Assembly (NCBI GenBank): GCA_902558435.1
Contig: CACEDU010000005.1
Span: 39,311-103,310, forward strand
Source of the DNA: an uncultured Pelagibacteraceae bacterium
Lineage (GTDB): Bacteria; Pseudomonadota; Alphaproteobacteria; Pelagibacterales; Pelagibacteraceae
Length of the DNA stretch: 64,000 nt
Direction of reading: 5' to 3'
Position numbers and translations under genes: made by a program. This document shows positions 42,334-52,811 of the stretch, piece after piece. Below the pieces are notes generated by a model. That model was not told the DNA's origin. It was given only the letters and a program-made list of their open reading frames with translations, and made no database searches. The first letter of the stretch is position 1. Each line of letters starts with the position of its first letter.

Positions 42334-45300
42334 AAAATCTTTTAATCAAATTAAAATTCACTCTCAATACTCAATTTGTGAAGGTGCATTAAAAATTGAA
42401 AATCTTAAAGAGTATTGTAAGAAAAATAAGATACAATCTGTAGGTTTAAGTGATACTTATAATTTATCAGGAGCTTTAGAATTTTCTGAAAGTATTTCAT
42501 CAGTAGGTACACAACCTATTATAGGATCTCAAGTTCAATTTAGATTTAAAAATACTTATGGACTTATTCCACTTATCGCCAAAAATTATATTGGCTATAA
42601 AAATATAATCGAACTTTCTTCAAAAGCTTATTTAGAAATAGCCGATACAGATGATCCACATTGTTTGATAGATGATTTAATAAAATATAGTGATGGAATA
42701 ATTGTTCTTTCTGGAGCAGTTAATAATTTGATAGGTAATATTTTTAATAAAGGATTAACTGATGAAATAGACGAATTAATAAAACTTTTAAAAAATAATT
42801 TTAAAGAAAATTTTTATTTAGAAATTCAAAGACATGGTGACAAAAATGAAAAAGAATTTGAAATCTTTAATCTTAATCTTTCAAAAAAATATCAAATACC
42901 AATCATAGCCACTAATGAAGTTTACTATTTGAATAAGGAGATGCATGAAGCTCACGATGCATTGATGTGTATTGGTCAAAAAACTTACATAAATGATCAA
43001 AAAAGGTTAAAACTAACAGATAATCATTACTTCAAATCTTCAGCAGAAATGTCAGAGATTTTTAAAGATCTGCCCGAGGCATTAGAAAATAATTATAATT
43101 TACCTTACAGATGTGATTTCAGACCTATTACTTCTAAACCTATACTGCCCAATATTAGCACAAATATAACAAGTGTTGATGATAAGTTAAAAAAGGACTC
43201 TTTTGATGGACTGGAAGAAAAATTTAAAAAAGATCCAGAGCTTATAAAAAAAATATCAAATAATATTGACATTATAGAAAACTATAAAGATAGGTTAAAT
43301 CATGAAATAAAAATCATAACTGAGATGAATTATTCAGGATATTTTTTAATTGTTTCAGATTATATAAAGTGGGCAAAAGATAATAATATACCAGTTGGTC
43401 CTGGAAGAGGATCAGGAGCAGGTTCACTTGTTGCTTGGTGTTTGTCTATAACTGATGTTGATCCAATAAAATTTAATTTAATCTTTGAGAGATTTTTAAA
43501 CCCTGACAGGATTTCTATGCCTGATTTTGATATAGATTTTTGTGAGGAAAAAAGAGATCAGGTTTTTAAATATTTGACAACCAAATATAAGGATAGTGTC
43601 GCTCACATTATAACATTTGGAAAACTTAAAGCTAGAATGGTTATAAGAGATGTTGGACGTGTGTTAGGATTACCATATGGTTTTATAGATAGCATTTGTA
43701 AAATGATTCCATTTGATCCATCTAGACCATTAACTCTACAAGAAAGCATCAATGTAGAGCCAAGATTACAAAAATTAATTAATGAGGATAAAAGGGTTAG
43801 TCGTCTAATGGAGCTATCTTTAAAACTTGAAGGGTTAAATAGAAATGTTGCAACTCATGCAGCTGGCGTTGTTATAGCAGACAAAAAGTTAACAGAAACC
43901 GTCCCTTTGTACAGGGATTCGTCTGCAGATTTATTACTACCTTCTACACAATTTGACATGTATTCAGCTGAGAATGCTGGATTAGTTAAATTTGACTTTT
44001 TGGGCTTAAAAACTTTAACAGTAATTAATAAGTCTCAAAAACTTATAGAAAAAAAACACCCAAATTTTAAAATTGAAACTATTAATTACGAGGATCAAAA
44101 AGTATTTGATCTTTTATCTAGTGGCAAAACAGTCGGATTATTTCAATTAGAGAGTTCTGGAATGAAGGATGCTCTAATCAACATGAAACCTAACCACTTG
44201 GAGGATATTATTGCATTAGTTGCATTATATAGACCTGGTCCTATGAGTAATATTCCTATTTATAACGATTGCAAACATGGAAAGAGAGAACCAGACTATT
44301 TACATCCTAAATTAGAGGAAATTTTGAAACCAACTTATGGTGTGATTATTTATCAAGAGCAAGTTATGCAAATTGCTCAAGTTTTATCTGGATTTACAGC
44401 AGGTGAAGCAGACATATTAAGAAGAGCTATGGGTAAAAAAAAAAGAGCAGAACTTGAAAAGCAAAAAGAAAGATTTATCGAAGGAGCACATAATAATGGT
44501 ATTAGTAAAGATATTGCAGCTGGAATTTTTTTAAAAATTGAACCATTTGCTGAATATGGATTTAATAAAAGTCATGCAGCTGCGTACGCAATAATAGCAT
44601 ATCAGACAGCATTTTTAAAAACATACTATCCACATGAGTTTTTTGCCGCTTCTATGTCAATGGAGCTTTCAAACCAAAAAAAATTGAGTGAATTTTATGA
44701 AGAACTTAAAAGATTGGATATAAATATAATCCGTCCAGATATTAATAAATGCTATGCTGATTTTTCTTCAGACGGTAAAAATTTTCTATACGCATTAGGA
44801 GCAATTAAAAGTGTTGGATTTGAAGCAATTTCAAATATTGTAAAAGAGAGAACAAAAAATGGGAAGTACAAAGATCTAACAGATTTTATAAATCGTGTTA
44901 ATCCAAAAGACATAAATAAATTGCAGTTGGAGGGTCTTGTGAAAGCAGGAGCTTTTGATAATTTGAATAAGAATAGACAATCCTTATATAATTCAATACC
45001 TAACATTATTTTAAAGTCAAAAAATATTTTTGAAAATAATTCTGCAAACCAAATAGATTTATTTAAAGAAGAAAACGATATGACTTATTTAGAAATAGTT
45101 CAAGATTGGAATATAGATATTAAATTGTCAAAAGAATTTGAAACCCTGGGTTTCTTTATTTCTGACCATCCTCTACATCAGTATAAATCACTTTTTAATC
45201 AATATAATATTATTGATTACGAAGAGTTTAATTCAAATGAAAATATTTTAAGTTCAAATATTGCATCCACAATACTAAAGGTTCAAGAAAAGAAAACACA

Positions 45301-45721
45301 AAAAGGAACTTCTTATGCAATTATTAAATTTTCTGATTTATCTGGTGTTTTTGAATTATTTGTATTTTCAGATGTATTTGAGACAAATAGAGAAATATTA
45401 ATTGAAGGTAATTCTGTAATGGTTACTTTAGTTAAAAATTATCAAGATGAAAACAAAATACAAAAAAAAATTAATATAAGAAAAATTATTTCTATGAAAG
45501 AAGTTATTGACAAACCATTAGATGAAGTAACAATCAAAATTAAAAAGATAGATGATATTGCAAAAATTAATAAATTAAGTTTAGAAGCAGGCAAAACTAA
45601 AGTGATAATAGATGTTGAGGTTGATAAAAAAAGGATGTCTTTTCAATTGAATGAAAAAAGAAAAATAGATCACAAAATGCTTAATTTAATGAGAAATGAG
45701 GAAAATATTGATGTTCTCTAA
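42320..45721 (+). CDS. dnaE: DNA polymerase III alpha subunit
   Basis: PHP domain, VGPGRGSGAGSLVAW, PDFDIDFCEEKRDQV; start MPELKKSF at 42320 preferred. Confidence 0.97.
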   Translation: MPELKKSFNQIKIHSQYSICEGALKIENLKEYCKKNKIQSVGLSDTYNLSGALEFSESISSVGTQPIIGSQVQFRFKNTYGLIPLIAKNYIGYKNIIELSSKAYLEIADTDDPHCLIDDLIKYSDGIIVLSGAVNNLIGNIFNKGLTDEIDELIKLLKNNFKENFYLEIQRHGDKNEKEFEIFNLNLSKKYQIPIIATNEVYYLNKEMHEAHDALMCIGQKTYINDQKRLKLTDNHYFKSSAEMSEIFKDLPEALENNYNLPYRCDFRPITSKPILPNISTNITSVDDKLKKDSFDGLEEKFKKDPELIKKISNNIDIIENYKDRLNHEIKIITEMNYSGYFLIVSDYIKWAKDNNIPVGPGRGSGAGSLVAWCLSITDVDPIKFNLIFERFLNPDRISMPDFDIDFCEEKRDQVFKYLTTKYKDSVAHIITFGKLKARMVIRDVGRVLGLPYGFIDSICKMIPFDPSRPLTLQESINVEPRLQKLINEDKRVSRLMELSLKLEGLNRNVATHAAGVVIADKKLTETVPLYRDSSADLLLPSTQFDMYSAENAGLVKFDFLGLKTLTVINKSQKLIEKKHPNFKIETINYEDQKVFDLLSSGKTVGLFQLESSGMKDALINMKPNHLEDIIALVALYRPGPMSNIPIYNDCKHGKREPDYLHPKLEEILKPTYGVIIYQEQVMQIAQVLSGFTAGEADILRRAMGKKKRAELEKQKERFIEGAHNNGISKDIAAGIFLKIEPFAEYGFNKSHAAAYAIIAYQTAFLKTYYPHEFFAASMSMELSNQKKLSEFYEELKRLDINIIRPDINKCYADFSSDGKNFLYALGAIKSVGFEAISNIVKERTKNGKYKDLTDFINRVNPKDINKLQLEGLVKAGAFDNLNKNRQSLYNSIPNIILKSKNIFENNSANQIDLFKEENDMTYLEIVQDWNIDIKLSKEFETLGFFISDHPLHQYKSLFNQYNIIDYEEFNSNENILSSNIASTILKVQEKKTQKGTSYAIIKFSDLSGVFELFVFSDVFETNREILIEGNSVMVTLVKNYQDENKIQKKINIRKIISMKEVIDKPLDEVTIKIKKIDDIAKINKLSLEAGKTKVIIDVEVDKKRMSFQLNEKRKIDHKMLNLMRNEENIDVL

Positions 45722-45738
45722 AAAAAACTTGTTTTTTT
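45721..45738 (+). terminator. All A/T-stem hairpin at the dnaE stop codon (possible terminator)
   Basis: A7-CTTG-T7, then CTCC and another T7 run. Confidence 0.35.
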
Positions 45739-45798
45739 CTCCTTTTTTTGTAAATAGTTCCATAAATTAATACGCACACAATTTCTGGTTTTATACCT

Positions 45799-45840
45799 CC
45801 GGTCCTTTTTAGGCAGTAATTGTGGTGGCACAACCGGGAA
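45799..45840 (+). promoter_or_regulatory. rpsB (ribosomal protein S2) 5' leader structured RNA candidate
   Basis: Nested stems: CCGGT(45799-803)/ACCGG(45833-837), CCT-TTTT-AGG (45804-813), TGTG-GTGG-CACA (45821-832); GGGA lies in the closing 3' strand, 7 nt before the rpsB ATG. Confidence 0.75.
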
Positions 45841-45845
45841 AAAAT

Positions 45846-46634
45846 ATGAAAATACCAAATCTTACAATAGAACAATTATTAGAAGCTGGCGTACATCTAG
45901 GCCACAAAACATTGAGATGGAATCCAAAAATGAAAAAATTTATTTTTGGCAAAAGAGACTCTATTCACATTATAGATTTAACTCAAACTCTAGAACTAAC
46001 TAAAACTGCACTTGAAAAGGTTTATTCAACTATCTCATCTGGTGGTAAAATTTTATTTATTTCTACTAAAAAACAAGCATCTGAGGCAATAGCTGATTTA
46101 GCAAAAGATACAGATCAATTTTATGTAAATTATAGATGGTTAGGTGGAATGTTAACTAATTGGGGAACAATATCTAATTCAATAAAAAAATTGGATAAAA
46201 TTGAGTTAGACCTTCAATCTGAAAACAGAGGATTTACAAAAAAAGAATTATTGAAAATGAGTGGGCAGAGAGATAAATTGCAAAGATCGTTAGGTGGAAT
46301 TTCATCCATGAAAAAAATTCCTGATCTTGTATTTATAATTGACACAAACTATGAGTCACTAGCAATAAAAGAGTCTATAAAATTAGGTATACCAATTATA
46401 GCAGTTTTGGATACAAATTCAGATCCTGATGGTATTGATTTTCCTATACCAGGAAATGATGATGCGAGAAGATCAATTGATTTATATTGTAATTTGTTAA
46501 AAGAAACAATTTTAAATGCAAAAAAAGAAAATCCTCAAAATAATAGCGTTGAAAATCCAATAGCTGAAGAAAAAAATGATATTTCAAAAGAATTAAAAAA
46601 AGAGGAAATTTCAAAAGATGCAAAATTAAATTAA
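45846..46634 (+). CDS. rpsB: 30S ribosomal protein S2
   Basis: LLEAGVHLGHKTLRWNPKMKKFIFGKR...VDNRWLGG-like; ATG at 45846. Confidence 0.97.
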   Translation: MKIPNLTIEQLLEAGVHLGHKTLRWNPKMKKFIFGKRDSIHIIDLTQTLELTKTALEKVYSTISSGGKILFISTKKQASEAIADLAKDTDQFYVNYRWLGGMLTNWGTISNSIKKLDKIELDLQSENRGFTKKELLKMSGQRDKLQRSLGGISSMKKIPDLVFIIDTNYESLAIKESIKLGIPIIAVLDTNSDPDGIDFPIPGNDDARRSIDLYCNLLKETILNAKKENPQNNSVENPIAEEKNDISKELKKEEISKDAKLN

Positions 46635-46657
46635 ATTGATAATTTATCAAAAAAATA

Positions 46658-47509
46658 ATGAGTGAAATTGAGAAAGTTAAACAATTAAGAAAATCAACTG
46701 GTGCAGGTTTTAAAGACTGCAATTCAGCATTAAAAGAGTCAAATGGAGATCTGGATAAAGCAGCAGAAATTTTAAGAGTTAAAGGTATTGCAAAAGCTTC
46801 AAAAAAAATGTCTAGAAATGCAAATGAGGGGGTAGTTGTAGTTTCAGGTAATGAAAAGAAAATGTCCATCATTGAAGTTAATTGTGAAACAGATTTTGTT
46901 GCAAAAAACGATGATTTTATTGAATTCGTAAAAGAACTTAGCGAATTAAACAATACTCACTCATCAAGTATTGAAGATGTTAAAAAAGCCTCAATGAAAA
47001 ATAAAAAAACTGTTGATGAAAATCTAGTAGCATTAATAGCAAAGATTGGAGAAAAAATAACAATTGGGAGATCGAAAACTTTTAATAAAGAAAATTCTAA
47101 AAATTATTTTTACCAACATTCTGTAATAAAAGATAATGTTTCTAAATTAATAGTTATCGTCTCTTTAAATACAACTGAAAAATCTGAAAAAATTGATTTA
47201 TTTGGCAAACATTTATCTATGCATATTGCTGCCTCTAATCCGATTGCTTTAACATCAGATTTAATTGATAAAGAATTATTGAATAAAGAGGCTGATTTAA
47301 TAGCTGAAGAATTAAAAAATTCTGGAAAACCAGAAGAAATTGCAAATAAAATAAGTTTGGGTAAGATTAATAAATTTAAAGATGAAAATAGCTTATTAAC
47401 ACAAGATTGGGTGATGGATACTAAAATGAAAGTGCATGAAGTATTAAAAAATTTAGAAATTCCAAATTTAAGTATCGGTGAATTTATTAGATTAAAAATA
47501 GGTGAATAA
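46658..47509 (+). CDS. tsf: Elongation factor Ts
   Basis: [32 protein letters not shown]. Confidence 0.97.
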   Translation: MSEIEKVKQLRKSTGAGFKDCNSALKESNGDLDKAAEILRVKGIAKASKKMSRNANEGVVVVSGNEKKMSIIEVNCETDFVAKNDDFIEFVKELSELNNTHSSSIEDVKKASMKNKKTVDENLVALIAKIGEKITIGRSKTFNKENSKNYFYQHSVIKDNVSKLIVIVSLNTTEKSEKIDLFGKHLSMHIAASNPIALTSDLIDKELLNKEADLIAEELKNSGKPEEIANKISLGKINKFKDENSLLTQDWVMDTKMKVHEVLKNLEIPNLSIGEFIRLKIGE

Positions 47510-48060
47510 TGTTTGATGAAGCTAAATACAACAATAAAATGTTGAAAACATATGATGTATTTAATCAGGAATTAGGATCCTTGAGAACTGGTAGAGCTAA
47601 TACTAATATGCTGGATATTGTTAAAGTAGATGTATACGGGCAAAAAATGCCAATAAATCAGCTAGGGAGTGTTACAACACCCGAACCTAGAACAATAAAT
47701 ATTCAAGTATGGGACTTGAATAATGTAAATCTAATTGACTCTGCAATAAAAAAATCTGAATTGGGTCTTAATCCACAAATTGAAGGCCAATTAATTAGAT
47801 TACCTATACCTGATTTAAGCGAGGAAAGAAGATCAGAAATGAAAAAAATAATAAAATCTATGGGTGAAAAATGTAAAGTATCAATAAGGAACATTCGAAG
47901 AGAAGCAAATGATGAACTCAAAAAATTATTAAAGGATAAAAGTATTTCTGAAGATGATGTAAAAAAAAAAGAAAAAGTAATTCAAGATTACACAGATAAC
48001 CAGGTAAAAATCATTGATGAAAGAGTAATTTCTAAAGAAAATGAAATAATGACAATATGA
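47509..48060 (+). CDS. frr: Ribosome recycling factor
   Basis: ELGSLRTGRANTNMLD, SMGEKCKVSIRNIRREAND. Confidence 0.97.
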   Translation: MFDEAKYNNKMLKTYDVFNQELGSLRTGRANTNMLDIVKVDVYGQKMPINQLGSVTTPEPRTINIQVWDLNNVNLIDSAIKKSELGLNPQIEGQLIRLPIPDLSEERRSEMKKIIKSMGEKCKVSIRNIRREANDELKKLLKDKSISEDDVKKKEKVIQDYTDNQVKIIDERVISKENEIMTI

Positions 48061-48737
48061 AATCTCCAAAACATGTTGCCATAATTATGGATGGAAATGG
48101 CAGATGGGGATTAAAAAAGAAAAAATCAAGAAATTTTGGTCATAGTGAGGGAGTAAAAACTGTCGAAAAAATTATCGAGGAATCAATTTTAAATAAAATC
48201 AAGTATTTAACACTTTATACCTTTTCAACAGAAAATTGGAAAAGACCAAAAAAAGAGATATCTTTTTTAATATATCTTCTCGAACAATACATTGACCAAC
48301 AGCTATCAAAACTTGTAAATAAAAATATTAAATTAAAAATTATTGGAAACATCAATAAATTTCCAGCTTCTTTAAAAACAAAACTTATTAAAGCAGAAAA
48401 ACTAACAAGCAAAAAAAATAAGATTCAAATTAATATAGCTCTTAATTATGGTTCAAAAGAGGAAATAATAAATTCTGTAAAAAAGACTATTAATCTATCT
48501 ATACCCATCAATGAAAAAAATATTTCACAAAATCTTTATACAAAAGATATTCCAGATCCAGAAATACTGATTAGGACTGGAAATAGATTTAGACTTAGTA
48601 ACTTTTTATTATGGCAATCTTCTTATGCTGAGATCTTTTTTGTAAAAAAATTATGGCCTGATTTTAATAAAAAGGATTTTAGAAATATTTTGGACAAATT
48701 TAAAAGTACAAGAAGAAACTTTGGTGCTCTAAAATGA
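48057..48737 (+). CDS. uppS: Isoprenyl transferase (undecaprenyl diphosphate synthase)
   Basis: HVAIIMDGNGRWG, TLYTFSTENWKRP, DPEILIRTGNRFRLSNFLLWQSSYAE. Confidence 0.97.
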   Translation: MKSPKHVAIIMDGNGRWGLKKKKSRNFGHSEGVKTVEKIIEESILNKIKYLTLYTFSTENWKRPKKEISFLIYLLEQYIDQQLSKLVNKNIKLKIIGNINKFPASLKTKLIKAEKLTSKKNKIQINIALNYGSKEEIINSVKKTINLSIPINEKNISQNLYTKDIPDPEILIRTGNRFRLSNFLLWQSSYAEIFFVKKLWPDFNKKDFRNILDKFKSTRRNFGALK

Positions 48738-49381
48738 GTGAATTAAATAAAAGATTAATTACATCGTTCTTTCTAACAATCACTATTTTAGTATCTTTTA
48801 GTAATATAATTTTTTTATATGTTATTATTTTTTTAATTAACTTACTTGTTATTGATGAATTTTTTAAAATGATAAAAAAAATTCATATAAAAAAAATTTC
48901 AAAATTTTTAACAATGTTAATTGTTTTAATCTATATGGTATATTTCTCTTTAGTAGTTATCTATTTTATAAATCAATCATTTGAGGTAAATAAGTTTAAA
49001 GTTTTATTTCTTTTAATTATATGCATATCAAGTGATATTGGAGGATATACATTTGGAAAAATCATAGGTGGGAAAAAACTTACAAAGATAAGCCCCAAAA
49101 AAACATATTCAGGTCTAGTGGGTTCATTAGTTTTATCAGTGATATTTGGTTATTTGTTTTATATTTCTAGCACTGATTTAATATTAATAAACCTTAATAT
49201 ATTTCTTTTTATAATCTTAATATCAATATTGTCCCAAGCAGGTGATCTATTAATTTCTTATTTTAAAAGAAAAGCAAAAGTAAAAGATACAGGTTCATTT
49301 TTGCCAGGACATGGAGGGGTTCTTGATAGGATAGATGGAATATTATTGGCATTACCAATTGGTATATTTATTATAAATTAA
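48734..49381 (+). CDS. cdsA: Phosphatidate cytidylyltransferase
   Basis: SDIGGYTFGKIIGGKKLTKISPKKTYSGLVGS...KVKDTGSFLPGHGGVLDRIDGI. Confidence 0.95.
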   Translation: MSELNKRLITSFFLTITILVSFSNIIFLYVIIFLINLLVIDEFFKMIKKIHIKKISKFLTMLIVLIYMVYFSLVVIYFINQSFEVNKFKVLFLLIICISSDIGGYTFGKIIGGKKLTKISPKKTYSGLVGSLVLSVIFGYLFYISSTDLILINLNIFLFIILISILSQAGDLLISYFKRKAKVKDTGSFLPGHGGVLDRIDGILLALPIGIFIIN

Positions 49382-49384
49382 CTT

Positions 49385-50548
49385 ATGACTAAAAAAATTA
49401 TTTTGCTAGGGTCTACGGGTTCAATTGGAGAGTCAACCCTCAACGCTATAAGTAAAAAAAAAACAAAATTTAAAATTAAACTTCTTACAACTAATAGAAA
49501 TGTAAAAAAAATTTATAAACAAGCAATAAAATATAACGTAAAAAAAATAGTAATTAACGATAAAAATTTATTTTATAAGTATAAAAATATATTTGATAAA
49601 AAAAAAATAAAAGTATTTTTTAATCTAAAAGATTTTTTGATAAGAAATAAAATCAAAGTAGATTTTGTTGTTAGTGCTATATCGGGACTTGATGGATTAG
49701 AACCAACAATTAAAATTATTAAACATACAAAAAATTTATGCATGGCAAATAAAGAGTCTATTATTTGTGGTTGGATGTTAATTGACAAGGAATTAAAGAA
49801 AAATGAGACAAACTTTATCCCAATAGACTCAGAGCATTTTTCTGTCTGGAATTTAATAAAAAATGAAAATAAAAAAAATATTAAAAAAATATATTTGACA
49901 GCCTCAGGTGGACCTTTTTTAAAAAGAAAATTAAAGAATATTGAAAATATAAAACCTAAAATAGCTTTAAAACATCCAAACTGGAAAATGGGTAAAAAAA
50001 TATCAATCGACTCAGCTACAATGATGAATAAAATATTTGAAGTTATTGAAGCAAGAAAAATTTTTAATATGAAAAGTGAAGATTTTAAAATATTAATTCA
50101 TCCAAAATCATATATTCATGCAATAGTTCATTTTAAAACAGGATTAACAAAATTTTTAGCTCACAACACAACTATGGAAATCCCAATTATAAATTCATTA
50201 TATTCCAAGCAGGAACTACTTACATATGAAAATCAAGATTTAAATTATAAAAAATTAAATGGTTTAAACTTTATTACACCAGATATTAAAAATTTTCCTT
50301 TACTAAAAATTTTGAACTATAAATATAATAACACTTATTTTGAGGTAATATTAGTGACAGCCAATGATATATTAGTTAAAATGTATTTAGAAAATTCTAT
50401 TAAGTACATTGACATTCATAAACAGTTAATAAAAGTATTAAAAAACCCTTATTTTGTAAAATATTACAAACAATCTCCAAAAAATATAAATGAAATAAGA
50501 AATATGGTAAAAAAAGTAAAAATATTTTTTAATAAAAAATTAAAATGA
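49385..50548 (+). CDS. dxr: 1-deoxy-D-xylulose 5-phosphate reductoisomerase
   Basis: LLGSTGSIGESTL, MANKESIICGW, TASGGPF, HPNWKMGKKISIDSATMMNK. Confidence 0.97.
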   Translation: MTKKIILLGSTGSIGESTLNAISKKKTKFKIKLLTTNRNVKKIYKQAIKYNVKKIVINDKNLFYKYKNIFDKKKIKVFFNLKDFLIRNKIKVDFVVSAISGLDGLEPTIKIIKHTKNLCMANKESIICGWMLIDKELKKNETNFIPIDSEHFSVWNLIKNENKKNIKKIYLTASGGPFLKRKLKNIENIKPKIALKHPNWKMGKKISIDSATMMNKIFEVIEARKIFNMKSEDFKILIHPKSYIHAIVHFKTGLTKFLAHNTTMEIPIINSLYSKQELLTYENQDLNYKKLNGLNFITPDIKNFPLLKILNYKYNNTYFEVILVTANDILVKMYLENSIKYIDIHKQLIKVLKNPYFVKYYKQSPKNINEIRNMVKKVKIFFNKKLK

Positions 50549-50572
50549 ATGAAATTTCTAAGTTATAAATTT

Positions 50573-52810
50573 ATGAAAAAGTATTTTTATATATTAATAT
50601 TTTCGTTTTTTCTGAATATTGTTAATGTTAATGCACAGATTTTTGATGAAATTGAGGTAAAAGGAAATAAAAGACTATCTGTAGAAACTATTTTAATGTT
50701 CTCTGGTCTTAGAACCAACGTAGATTATGAAGCTGACGATTTAAATTTTGCAATTAAAAGTCTTTATGAAACTAATTATTTTAAAAATATAGAAATTAAT
50801 ATTTTTGAAAACAAATTAGAGTTACAAATCGAAGAAAATCCAATAATACAATCTACAACTATTAATGGAATAAAAAATAAATCACTTTTAAAACAATTAA
50901 CAAATATTACAAAAAAAAGTGAAAAATACCCTTTCTTAAAAAGTAAAGTTAAAGATGAAAAAAATATTTTATTAAATTTAGTAAGATCTGCTGGTTTTTA
51001 TTTTTCTGATATAGAAGCTAAGGTAGTAGATAATAAAAATAACTCTGTAAATTTAATATATAATTTTAATCTAGGTGATCGTGCAGTAATTAAAAATATA
51101 AATTTCCAAGGAAAAAAAATATTTAAAGACACAAAACTAAGAAATGTAATTAAATCAGAAGAAGGGAAGTTTTGGAAATTTTTAACTCAAAACAAATATT
51201 TAGATGAAAGAAAAATTCAATTAGATGAAAATTTATTAACTGAGTTTTATAAGAACAAAGGTTACTTTAACGTTAAAGTTAAATCATCATATGCAAAAAA
51301 TATAGAAAATAAATTTTTTGAACTAAATTATAATATAGATGCAGGGATCAAATATTATTTTAAAGAAATAAATATCAATTTAAACGATTCATTTGATAAA
51401 ACAAATTTCAAAAATGTTATTGTCACTAAAAATAAACTAATTGGAGAAAAATATTCAAAAAAAGAACTGGAAAAAATGCTTGATGAAATCAATCAAGTAT
51501 CACTTGAAAAGGAATTTGTATTTGTCGATGTAAATTATGATTTAACAGTATTCAATAAAGACCAAATTAAAATTGACATTAATTTTAAAGATTTAGACAA
51601 AATATATGTTGAAGAAATTAATATTTTAGGAAACTTTATTACAGAGGAAAAGGTAATTAGAAACTCACTAATTGTTGATGAAGGTGATCCCTACAACGAA
51701 TATTTATTTCAAAAGTCTATTTCAAACATTAAATCAAGAGGAATATTTAAAAGTGTAAAACCAAATGTAATGATATCAAAAAAAGATAATCAAATGAGAA
51801 TTATTGACATAAATGTTGAAGAACGGCCAACTGGTGAAATATTTGCTGGAGCTGGGGCAGGTACTACAGGATCTACTTTAACCGCTGGTATAAAAGAAAA
51901 TAACTATTTAGGAAAAGGTATTGGTTTATCCACTTTTTTATCATTATCTGAAGATCAAATTAAAGGTAAATTTTCAGTTGAGAATCCTAATTATAAAAAT
52001 ACAGATCGTTCTTTAAATACAGTTATAGAGAGCACAAGTTCAGATTTTCTAAGCACTGGAGGATTTAAAACATCAAGAACTGGTTTTGGGATTGGTACTG
52101 GATTTGAGCAATATTCAGATCTTTATGTAAATCTCGATATTTCTGCTTATTATGAAAAATTAGAAACAGCTTCTACAGCTTCAGCTCATAAAAAAAGACA
52201 GGAAGGTGATTATTTAGAAAATTTACTTTCTTACAACATTTCACTAAATAAATTAGATCAAAATTTCCAACCAACTGATGGTTACAAAATTGGATTTAAA
52301 CAAGTTTTACCGATATATTCAGATGATTTATCCATAGCAAACACTCTAAATTTTTCTAAGTATACTTCAATAAGTGATAATTTAATTCTTTCAGGAAATT
52401 TTCTATTTATGGCAGTAAATTCAATCGACGATGATGTTAGGGTCTCAAGACGAATTTACATACCAAGTAGCAAATTGAGAGGTTTTGAGTCAGGAAAATT
52501 TGGACCAAAGGATGGAGATGAATATGTTGGAGGAAATTATGGTTCAGCAATTAATTTGAATACAACTTTACCAAGCTTTTTTAGTGGAAATGAGGATCTA
52601 GATCTTAGTTTATTCTTAGATGCTGCAACAATAAGAGAAGTTGATTATGATAGCTCATTAGAATCAAGTGAAATTAGATCAGCAACTGGTATAGCGGTAA
52701 ATTGGTACACTATTGTTGGTCCTCTATCTTTTTCATATGCTATTCCATTAAGTAGCGAGCCCTCAGATAAAACAGAAAAATTTAGATTTAGAATTGGAAC
52801 ATCTTTCTAG
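50573..52810 (+). CDS. bamA: Outer membrane protein assembly factor BamA
   Basis: Signal peptide, POTRA repeats, C-terminal beta-barrel ending FRFRIGTSF; ATG at 50573 fits the signal peptide better than 50549. Confidence 0.95.
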   Translation: MKKYFYILIFSFFLNIVNVNAQIFDEIEVKGNKRLSVETILMFSGLRTNVDYEADDLNFAIKSLYETNYFKNIEINIFENKLELQIEENPIIQSTTINGIKNKSLLKQLTNITKKSEKYPFLKSKVKDEKNILLNLVRSAGFYFSDIEAKVVDNKNNSVNLIYNFNLGDRAVIKNINFQGKKIFKDTKLRNVIKSEEGKFWKFLTQNKYLDERKIQLDENLLTEFYKNKGYFNVKVKSSYAKNIENKFFELNYNIDAGIKYYFKEININLNDSFDKTNFKNVIVTKNKLIGEKYSKKELEKMLDEINQVSLEKEFVFVDVNYDLTVFNKDQIKIDINFKDLDKIYVEEINILGNFITEEKVIRNSLIVDEGDPYNEYLFQKSISNIKSRGIFKSVKPNVMISKKDNQMRIIDINVEERPTGEIFAGAGAGTTGSTLTAGIKENNYLGKGIGLSTFLSLSEDQIKGKFSVENPNYKNTDRSLNTVIESTSSDFLSTGGFKTSRTGFGIGTGFEQYSDLYVNLDISAYYEKLETASTASAHKKRQEGDYLENLLSYNISLNKLDQNFQPTDGYKIGFKQVLPIYSDDLSIANTLNFSKYTSISDNLILSGNFLFMAVNSIDDDVRVSRRIYIPSSKLRGFESGKFGPKDGDEYVGGNYGSAINLNTTLPSFFSGNEDLDLSLFLDAATIREVDYDSSLESSEIRSATGIAVNWYTIVGPLSFSYAIPLSSEPSDKTEKFRFRIGTSF

Positions 52811-52811
52811 C

